5,154 nucleotides of DNA from Polynucleobacter meluiroseus (GTDB taxonomy: Bacteria > Verrucomicrobiota > Verrucomicrobiia > Opitutales > UBA953), in contig CALPIW020000137.1 in the NCBI GenBank assembly GCA_943323725.2, positions 1-5,154 of the forward strand. The letters run 5' to 3'. Shown here one piece after another: positions 1 to 5,154 of the stretch. The position numbers were made by a program, and so were the translations under genes. Below the pieces are notes generated by a model that was not told the origin of the DNA, did no database searches, and saw nothing but the letters and a program-made list of their open reading frames with translations. Positions within the stretch are counted from its first letter, which is position 1. Each line of letters starts with the position of its first letter.

Positions 1-11
1 AACCCTGCTTG

Positions 12-1748
12 ATGGGAGGCGTGAGCCTTCCCGCCCAGACGCATCCCGCCGCCACCCAGGCCCTCCTGGCGAAGCTGGGCCCGGAAGTCGTCCGGACCGA
101 CGAGGCGTCCTGCTTCGCGGCGTCGTTCGATAACATGCGGCTGTCCTTCATGCCCGAGGCGGTCATCCGCCCGGCGACGGAAGACGATATCGGCACCACG
201 CTGAAGCTTGCGAACGCACACCGCGTGCCCGTCACGGTCCGCGGCCGCGGCACCGGCACGACCGGCGCCTGCGCCCCGATCAAGGGCGGCTGGGTCATCC
301 ACCTCGACCACTGGGACCACATCGAGATCGATCCGGTCTCGGCGATGGCGACCGTCCAGCCCGGCGCGATCACCGCGCACATCAATGACCGCGCCGCTCC
401 GCACGGCCTCTTCTTCCCGCCGGACCCTTCGTCGGTGAAGCACTGCAGTATCGGCGGCAACATCGCCACCAACGCCGGCGGACTCCGCGCGGCCAAATAC
501 GGCGTGGTCCGCGACCACGTCTACGCCCTCGAGGGCTTCCTGCCCACGGGCGAGAAAGTCCGCTGGGGCGCCCCGCTCCGCAAATTCGTCAGCGGCCTCA
601 ACCTGCGCGATCTGTGGATCGGCTCCGAAGGCACGCTCGGCGTGATCACGAAGGCCACGCTGAAGCTCTCCGCCCTGCCCACCGCCCGCCGGACGTTCCT
701 GCTGGCCTTCCGCACCGACGAAGCGGCGCTCGAGGCCGCCATCGACCTGATTTCCCTACGCGTGAATCCGTCCGTGCTCGAGTTCCTCGACGTCCAGACG
801 GTGGCCGCCACCGAGAAGCGCCGCGGTAAGCGCGTGTTCACGGATACGGAACTAGGCGGCTCCACCGAGACGCACGCCGCTTTGCTCGTCGAAATCGACG
901 GACATCCCGCCTCCCTCGCGGACGACGCCGTCAAGGTCGTCGCCTGGGCCAGGCGTCACGCGGTCGCCTTCCGCACCGATGAGGCCGCGCTTGAAGCGGC
1001 CATCGAACTCATCTCTCTGCGCGTGAATCCTTCGGTGCTCGAGTTCCTCGACGTCCAGACGGTCGCCGCCACGGAGAAGCGCCGCGGAAAGCGCGTCTTC
1101 ACCGATGCCGAATTAGCCGGCTCCGCCGAGACGCATGCCGCCCTACTGGTCGAGATCGACGGTCATCCCGCCGTCCTCGCCGATGACGCGGCCAAGGTCG
1201 TCGCCTGGGCCAAGCGCCATGCGGTCTCCTTCCGCGCTCCCGAGGACGCGAAGGAAGCCGAAGCCCTCTGGGAACTCCGCCGCACCTGCTCGCAGGCGAT
1301 GTTCACCCTGGGTGACGCCAAGCTCAACGAAGACGTGGTGGTGCCGATCCGCAACTACGTCGCCCTGCTCCGCTTCACCCGCGAGATCCGCGACCGCTTC
1401 GGCCTGGCGACCCCGACCTTCGGCCACGCGGCCGACGGCAACTTCCACGTCCACATCATGTATGACCGGTTCAACCCGGAGCACTGCCGCAAGGCCGAAC
1501 AGGCCATCCGCGAGGTGATGGAGAAGGTCGTCGAACTCGGCGGCGCGATCACGGGCGAACACGGCATCGGCCTCGCTAAGTCCCCCTTCCTTTGCCTGCA
1601 ACATACGCCGGAAGAGATCTCCGCGATGCGTGCGATCAAGCACGCCCTCGACCCGAACGGCATCCTCGCCCCCGGCCAGATCTTCGAACCCTTCAACGTC
1701 TGGGAGCATCGTCCGATCAAGGTCACGCTACCTTGGGACAAACACTGA
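12..1748 (+). CDS. FAD-linked oxidase, GlcD / D-lactate dehydrogenase family, with an internally duplicated cap module
   Basis: This is a flavoprotein of the VAO/PCMH fold that likely oxidises a 2-hydroxy acid such as glycolate or D-lactate. The substrate cannot be read from the sequence, and no GlcE or GlcF partner is visible. The N-terminal FAD domain shows RGRGTGTTG (residues 77-85), IGGNIATNAGG (147-157) and GSEGTLG (204-210). The C-terminal FAD-oxidase domain ends with the family motifs FGHAADGNFHVHI (470-482; many relatives have GHxGDGN) and GGAITGEHGIGLAK (510-523), whose His and Glu residues are expected to form the active or metal site. Residues 232-318 are repeated as 319-405. Without one copy the 578-residue protein would be about 491 residues, near the usual family size. 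I chose ATG at 12 because it overlaps a TGA (TGATG) that could end an upstream gene. TTG at 9 and GTG at 21 are alternatives, and the frame is open to the left edge. The downstream HAD gene begins 3 bp after the stop. Confidence 0.93.
   Translation: MGGVSLPAQTHPAATQALLAKLGPEVVRTDEASCFAASFDNMRLSFMPEAVIRPATEDDIGTTLKLANAHRVPVTVRGRGTGTTGACAPIKGGWVIHLDHWDHIEIDPVSAMATVQPGAITAHINDRAAPHGLFFPPDPSSVKHCSIGGNIATNAGGLRAAKYGVVRDHVYALEGFLPTGEKVRWGAPLRKFVSGLNLRDLWIGSEGTLGVITKATLKLSALPTARRTFLLAFRTDEAALEAAIDLISLRVNPSVLEFLDVQTVAATEKRRGKRVFTDTELGGSTETHAALLVEIDGHPASLADDAVKVVAWARRHAVAFRTDEAALEAAIELISLRVNPSVLEFLDVQTVAATEKRRGKRVFTDAELAGSAETHAALLVEIDGHPAVLADDAAKVVAWAKRHAVSFRAPEDAKEAEALWELRRTCSQAMFTLGDAKLNEDVVVPIRNYVALLRFTREIRDRFGLATPTFGHAADGNFHVHIMYDRFNPEHCRKAEQAIREVMEKVVELGGAITGEHGIGLAKSPFLCLQHTPEEISAMRAIKHALDPNGILAPGQIFEPFNVWEHRPIKVTLPWDKH
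705..965 (+). repeat. Tandem duplication in the oxidase gene, copy 1 (261 bp, 87 codons)
   Basis: This is the first of two directly adjacent head-to-tail copies inside the oxidase gene, encoding residues 232-318, from AFRTDEAALEAAID to WARRHAV. It covers what looks like the first alpha/beta part of the FAD-oxidase C-terminal (cap) domain, including the NPSVLEFLD segment and the LLVEIDGHPA strand. By hand alignment it differs from copy 2 at 39 of 261 bases and 7 of 87 residues (D/E, T/A, G/A, T/A, S/V, V/A, R/K). The longest identical run is 29 bp, at 774-802 in this copy. Confidence 0.96.
966..1226 (+). repeat. Tandem duplication in the oxidase gene, copy 2 (261 bp, 87 codons)
   Basis: This is the second copy, encoding residues 319-405, from AFRTDEAALEAAIE to WAKRHAV, and it keeps the reading frame. 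It then runs into the unique SFRAPEDAKEAEALWELRR segment, which is typical of GlcD-family proteins. The 8-base sequence CCTTCCGC occurs at 707-714, 967-974 and 1228-1235, that is, near the start of copy 1, at the copy junction and just after copy 2. This fits a duplication by recombination or slippage between short identical sequences. Of the 36 codons that differ between the copies, 29 are synonymous. Confidence 0.96.
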
Positions 1749-1751
1749 ACC

Positions 1752-2417
1752 ATGCCCCGCACCGTCGCCGTCTTCGATTGGGACGGAGTCGTCATCGACT
1801 CCTCCGTCGCCCATGAACGCTCCTGGGAGGCCCTCGCCAAGGAGGAGAACCTCCCGTTGCCGGCCGACCACTTCAAGCGCGGCTTCGGCAAGCGCAACGA
1901 GCTGATCATCCCGGACATCCTCAACTGGGCGCGCGACCCCGCCGAGGTGAAGCGCCTGTCCAATCGCAAGGAAGCCCTCTACCGCGACATCGCCCGCACC
2001 GGCCACGTCCGCCTGCTCCCCGGCGTCCGCGAACTCTGCGGCGCCCTCAAGGACCTCGGCATCCCGTGCGTCATCGGCACCTCGACGCACAAGGAGAACC
2101 TCGCGCTGTCCTTCGAGCTCTTCGGCATCGGCCACTTCTTCGCCGGCGCGGTCGCCAGCGAGGACGTCACGAAGGGCAAGCCTGACCCGGAAGTCTTCCT
2201 GAAGGCCTGCGCCCTCGGCGACGGCGACCCGGCGACGTCCTTCGTCTTCGAAGACTCCTTCTCGGGCCTGCAGGCCGGCCTGTCCGGCGGCTTCATCACG
2301 ATCGCCCTCGCGACGACCAATACCCGCGAGCAGCTGGAGCCCGTCGGTGCGCACCGCATCGTGAAGGACCTCTCCGAAGTCGACCCGCAGTGGCTCGCCC
2401 GCGGGCGCCTGGGCTGA
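1752..2417 (+). CDS. HAD-superfamily hydrolase, beta-phosphoglucomutase / phosphoglycolate phosphatase-like
   Basis: This cytosolic enzyme of 221 residues is predicted to hydrolyse or transfer phosphate through a covalent aspartyl-phosphate. All four HAD motifs are present. Motif I is FDWDGVVIDS, with nucleophile D9 and acid/base D11. Motif II is GTST (109-112), probably T110. Motif III is the Lys of GKPDPEVF (K143). Motif IV is FVFEDSFSGLQAG, with Mg-binding E167 and D168. A helical cap (about residues 17-85) sits between motifs I and II, as in subfamily I enzymes of the beta-PGM/Gph type. Length is normal for the group. The substrate is not determined: sugar phosphate mutase, sugar phosphatase and phosphoglycolate phosphatase all remain possible. 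The gene starts 3 bp after the oxidase stop, without a clear Shine-Dalgarno sequence, and ends 1 bp before uvrB, so translation is probably coupled within an operon. Confidence 0.92.
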   Translation: MPRTVAVFDWDGVVIDSSVAHERSWEALAKEENLPLPADHFKRGFGKRNELIIPDILNWARDPAEVKRLSNRKEALYRDIARTGHVRLLPGVRELCGALKDLGIPCVIGTSTHKENLALSFELFGIGHFFAGAVASEDVTKGKPDPEVFLKACALGDGDPATSFVFEDSFSGLQAGLSGGFITIALATTNTREQLEPVGAHRIVKDLSEVDPQWLARGRLG

Positions 2418-2418
2418 G

Positions 2419-4404
2419 ATGGAATTCCGGCTCAAATCCGACTACCGCCCGATGGGCGACCAGCCGACCGCGATCGCCGCGCTCGATGCCTCCCTCCGTG
2501 CCGGTAACGGCCGCCAGACGCTCCTTGGCGTCACGGGCTCGGGCAAAACGTTCACGATGGCGAACCTGATCGTCCAGCAGCAACGCCCGGCGCTGATCAT
2601 CTCGCACAACAAGACGCTAGCCGCCCAGCTCTACTCGGAGTTCAAGAACTTCTTCCCCGAGAACGCGGTCGAATACTTCGTCAGCTATTACGACTACTAC
2701 CAGCCGGAGGCCTACGTGCCGGCGACGGACACCTTCATCGAGAAGGATTCGGCGATCAACGAAGACATCGAACGCCTGCGCATCAGCGCCAGCAGCGCCC
2801 TGCTCTCCCGCCGGGACGTGATCGTGATCGCCTCGGTGTCCTGCATCTACGGCCTCGGCTCGCCCGAAGACTTCCTGGCCGCGATGATCGCCCTCAAGAC
2901 GGGCATGACGCTGCGCCGCGACGAGCTCCTCGCGAAGCTGGTGGCCAACCAATACGTCCGGAACGACGCGATCCTGGAACGTTGCAACTTCCGCGCCCGC
3001 GGCGAGACGATCGACGTCTGGCCGGCCTACATGGAATCCGCCGTCCGCCTGGAGTTCTGGGGGGACACGCTCGAAGCCATCCGCGAACTCGACCCGGTCA
3101 GCGTGAAGCCGGGCAAGCAACTCGACAAATTCGACCTCTATCCGGCCAACCAGTACGTCATGGCCCCGGGCCGCGTGAAAGCCGCCGGCGACGCGATCCG
3201 CGCCGAGCTCGAGGAGCGCGTGGCCCACTTCGAGAAGACGAACCGCCTCGTGGAAGCCCAACGCATCCGCATGCGCGTCGAGCACGACCTCGAGATGCTC
3301 CGCGAGACGGGCTTCTGCCCAGGGATCGAGAACTACTCGATGCACATGTCCGGCCGCCGCCCCGGCGAGCGACCGCACTGCCTCCTGGACTTCTTCCCGA
3401 AGGACAAGCTGGTCTTCATCGACGAAAGCCACGTCTCGGTCTCCCAGATCGGCGGGATGTATCACGGTGACCGCGCCCGCAAGGAACGCCTCGTCGAATT
3501 CGGCTTCCGCCTGCCCTCCGCGCTGGAAAACCGCCCCCTCCGCCCCGAAGAATTCGACGAACTCGTCGACCAGGTCGTGTACGTCTCCGCCACGCCGGCG
3601 CCCCACGAATACAAGGTCTCGTCCGTCATCGCCGAACAGGTCATCCGTCCGACGGGCCTGCTTGATCCGATCATGGAAGTCCGCCCGATCGCCGGACAAG
3701 TCGAAGACATCATCGGCGAAGCCAAGGCCGTCGCCGCCCGCGGCTACCGCACGCTCGTGACGACGCTCACGAAGCGGATGTCCGAGGATCTCGCCAACTT
3801 CATGCGAGACAGCGGCCTGAAGGTCGAATACCTGCACTCCGACATCGATGCGATCGAACGCGTCGAGATCCTGCGCCGCCTGCGCGCCGGACACTTCGAC
3901 GTCCTCGTGGGCGTCAATCTGCTCCGCGAAGGCCTCGACCTTCCCGAAGTCGCGCTCGTGGGCATCCTCGACGCCGACAAGGAAGGCTTCCTCCGCAGCG
4001 AGACGAGCCTCATCCAGACCTCCGGCCGCGCGGCCCGTCACCTCGAAGGCAAGGTCCTGCTTTACGCGGACGTGATGACGAAGTCGCTCACGCGCGCCCT
4101 GACGATCTGCGGCGACCGCCGTAAGCGCCAGGAGGCCCATAACACGAAGTACGGCATCACGCCGAAGAGCACCCAGCGTAAGATCGAGGAGAGCCTCGTG
4201 GACCTGGAAGCCGACGAGGCGCTGGCGGTAGCCGAAGGCACCGACGACCGCGACATCGCGCGCGTCCTGGCCGACATGGAAACCGAGATGCTGGCGGCCG
4301 CCGATGAACTGCAGTTCGAGCGCGCGGCCACCCTGCGCGACCAGATCGAAGCCCTGCGTACCGGCAAGCCGGCCTCGCCGAAACGCCACAAGGGCCGCCG
4401 CTGA
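2419..4404 (+). CDS. uvrB: UvrABC system protein B (excinuclease subunit, damage-verifying helicase)
   Basis: UvrB receives damaged DNA from UvrA, checks the lesion by threading a strand behind a beta-hairpin, and recruits UvrC for dual incision. The 661-residue length is normal. Visible elements in order are Walker A GVTGSGKT (37-44), the hairpin region around YYDYYQPEAYVP (about 90-115), Walker B DESH (335-338), the QIGGMYHGDRARKERL segment, SATP (390-393), VGVNLLREGLDLPEV, helicase motif VI QTSGRAAR (533-540), and a C-terminal UVR domain (about 623-647, FERAATLRDQIEAL) that contacts UvrC. Start MEFRLKSDYRPMGDQP matches the usual UvrB N-terminus. Motif VI has Ser where Ile is usual (QTIGRAAR), and ENYSMHMSGR has Met where Arg is usual (ENYSR). 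All catalytic residues I can recognise are intact, so the protein is probably functional. The start codon lies 1 bp after the HAD stop. No LexA-type operator could be placed, as there is no noncoding upstream DNA here. Confidence 0.99.
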   Translation: MEFRLKSDYRPMGDQPTAIAALDASLRAGNGRQTLLGVTGSGKTFTMANLIVQQQRPALIISHNKTLAAQLYSEFKNFFPENAVEYFVSYYDYYQPEAYVPATDTFIEKDSAINEDIERLRISASSALLSRRDVIVIASVSCIYGLGSPEDFLAAMIALKTGMTLRRDELLAKLVANQYVRNDAILERCNFRARGETIDVWPAYMESAVRLEFWGDTLEAIRELDPVSVKPGKQLDKFDLYPANQYVMAPGRVKAAGDAIRAELEERVAHFEKTNRLVEAQRIRMRVEHDLEMLRETGFCPGIENYSMHMSGRRPGERPHCLLDFFPKDKLVFIDESHVSVSQIGGMYHGDRARKERLVEFGFRLPSALENRPLRPEEFDELVDQVVYVSATPAPHEYKVSSVIAEQVIRPTGLLDPIMEVRPIAGQVEDIIGEAKAVAARGYRTLVTTLTKRMSEDLANFMRDSGLKVEYLHSDIDAIERVEILRRLRAGHFDVLVGVNLLREGLDLPEVALVGILDADKEGFLRSETSLIQTSGRAARHLEGKVLLYADVMTKSLTRALTICGDRRKRQEAHNTKYGITPKSTQRKIEESLVDLEADEALAVAEGTDDRDIARVLADMETEMLAAADELQFERAATLRDQIEALRTGKPASPKRHKGRR

Positions 4405-4420
4405 TCAGCCGAAGCGGCGG
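4395..4420. terminator. Candidate bidirectional hairpin over the uvrB/mutL convergent stop codons
   Basis: CCGCCGCT (4395-4402) and AGCGGCGG (4413-4420) are perfect 8-bp inverted arms around a 10-base loop, and both stop codons lie inside this span. The palindrome GCTGATCAGC (4400-4409) is nested at the centre of the stop-stop junction. There is no T-rich tract on either strand, so it is not a canonical intrinsic terminator. It could pause or end transcription from both sides, or it could be a by-product of GC-rich codons (Arg-Arg-stop against Phe-Gly-stop). Confidence 0.3.
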
Positions 4421-5154
4421 GTCAGGTCGGCGTCCGTCCACTCGATATACGTTCGGCGACCGCGCGGGCACGTGCCTGGCTGGGCGGTGCGGAACAAGGC
4501 CTGCACGAGCTCCGTCAGTTCGCCATCCGAGAGGCTGTCGCCTTTCCGGCGGGCCTTGTTGACGGCGAGTTTGGCGAGAGCGTCATACGCCAGCGCGGGC
4601 CGACCGAAGTCGCCTTCGCGGCGGGCCATCTCGGCCAGCAGGTCACGCACGAAGGCCAGCGCCTGTTCGGGCTCGAGCCACGCCGGCAGCGCTTGGATGC
4701 GCCAGAAGTTACGTCCGTATTCCTCGAAGTCGAAACCGGCGGAAGCCAGCAACGGCAGGCGCTCCTTAAGCACCGCGGCGGGCAGCGGCTCGAGTTCGAT
4801 GCTCAACGGGACGAGGAGCGGCTGGCTCACCGGCTTCTGCGCGGTGAACTGCGCGAGGATGGACTCGTAAAGCACGCGCTGATGCGCGGCGCCCAGATCG
4901 AGGACGGCGAGCCCGGTCGGGGTCTCGAAGACGGCGCGCTCTTCGCGCAGGCGCGAGAGGAGACGCCAGCCGAGACGGACGGAGGGCGCGTGGGTCGGCG
5001 AGACCGGCGGAGGCGCCGCGGACGGCACGTAAGCCGGGGGTGTGGCTCCGGCGGAGACCGGCGCGCTGACGCTCGGAGCATCGACGGCCAGCGGAGTGGC
5101 CGGCGTGATCGTCGGGACGGTCTCAGTCGGCAGACCGTCGTCGGCCCGGGCGCG
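4405..5154 (-). CDS. mutL: DNA mismatch repair protein MutL, C-terminal part (partial; N-terminus beyond the window)
   Basis: This gene encodes 249 residues of MutL, the ATPase that links mismatch recognition by MutS to downstream strand removal. The frame is open to the window edge, so the GTG at 5026-5028 is internal and not the start. Residues 1-58 of the visible part are a linker rich in Pro, Ala, Thr, Ser and Val, as expected between the N-terminal GHKL ATPase and the C-terminal dimerisation domain. The dimerisation domain follows (59-249), with DLGAAHQRVLYE (86-97), QPLLVP (111-116, matching the beta-clamp contact motif of MutL), LAYDALAKLAVNKARRKGD, and TCPRGRRTYIEW near the end. Compared with the endonuclease-type MutL motifs DQHAxxExxxxE, ACK/ACR and CPHGRP, the key His, Glu, Cys and His are replaced by Gly, Gln, Val and Arg, so the nuclease site looks inactive. 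The gene converges on uvrB, and its stop codon abuts the uvrB stop. Confidence 0.93.
   Translation of the reverse strand, partial: RARADDGLPTETVPTITPATPLAVDAPSVSAPVSAGATPPAYVPSAAPPPVSPTHAPSVRLGWRLLSRLREERAVFETPTGLAVLDLGAAHQRVLYESILAQFTAQKPVSQPLLVPLSIELEPLPAAVLKERLPLLASAGFDFEEYGRNFWRIQALPAWLEPEQALAFVRDLLAEMARREGDFGRPALAYDALAKLAVNKARRKGDSLSDGELTELVQALFRTAQPGTCPRGRRTYIEWTDADLTRRFG

Noticed and set aside
15..23. GGAGG followed by GTG as the oxidase start signal
   Set aside because: The GGAGG (15-19) is only 1 base from the GTG at 21, too close for a normal ribosome-binding site. ATG at 12, overlapping a TGA, is the better choice.
705..1226. Mobile element or CRISPR-like repeat as the source of the direct repeat
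   Set aside because: There are just two copies, both fully coding and in frame, with no inverted ends, transposase or spacers. The repeat is an internal gene duplication.
1143..1709. 188-codon open frame on the minus strand opposite the end of the oxidase gene
   Set aside because: It overlaps the conserved GHAADGN and GEHGIG motifs of the oxidase and has no motif or ribosome-binding site of its own.
1728..2435. 235-codon open frame on the minus strand opposite the HAD gene
   Set aside because: It is a shadow of a gene with all four HAD motifs on the plus strand, and its composition is typical of antisense frames in GC-rich DNA.
2617..4389. 590-codon open frame on the minus strand opposite uvrB
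   Set aside because: uvrB is certain on the plus strand. In GC-rich genes the antisense frame often lacks stops. The translation is Asp/Glu/Val/Ala/Arg/Gly-rich, with no recognisable domain.
4405..5028. A complete short MutL-like gene starting at the GTG at 5026-5028
   Set aside because: The frame stays open to 5154 and the extra residues are a Pro/Ala/Thr-rich linker typical of MutL, so the GTG is internal and the gene is cut by the window edge.

Overview
This is a compact, GC-rich bacterial window (third codon positions are nearly always G or C) with coding sequence over almost its full length. It holds three plus-strand genes packed head to tail and a fourth, incomplete gene on the minus strand running toward them. 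The genes are (1) an FAD-linked oxidase of the GlcD/D-lactate dehydrogenase family, (2) a HAD-superfamily hydrolase of the beta-phosphoglucomutase/phosphoglycolate phosphatase type, (3) uvrB, the damage-verification helicase of nucleotide excision repair, and (4) the C-terminal part of mutL, the mismatch-repair ATPase, whose N-terminal half lies beyond the right edge.

The plus-strand genes are separated by only 3 bp (oxidase to HAD) and 1 bp (HAD to uvrB). No promoter-sized gap lies between them and no strong Shine-Dalgarno sequence precedes the HAD or uvrB starts, so they probably form one transcription unit that begins left of the window. uvrB and mutL converge, and their stop codons abut with no intergenic base. 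A 10-bp palindrome and an 8-bp inverted repeat sit over that junction. No RNA gene, insertion sequence or CRISPR array is visible, and no stretch over 300 bases lacks a gene.

Two things stand out. The oxidase carries an in-frame tandem duplication of 261 bp (87 residues) inside its C-terminal cap domain. The copies match at 222 of 261 bases by hand count but at 80 of 87 residues. The MutL C-terminal domain keeps its apparent beta-clamp motif but has lost most of the residues that build the metal-dependent endonuclease site, so it looks like a nuclease-dead MutL.

The organism cannot be named from this sequence. High GC, tight gene packing and weak ribosome-binding sites fit several phyla; Verrucomicrobiota (Opitutae-like) is only a guess. 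UvrB and MutL are housekeeping DNA-repair proteins. The oxidase and the HAD enzyme could act in sequence in 2-phosphoglycolate salvage (phosphoglycolate to glycolate to glyoxylate), but that is inferred from family membership and adjacency only. I see no dedicated new multi-gene system here.
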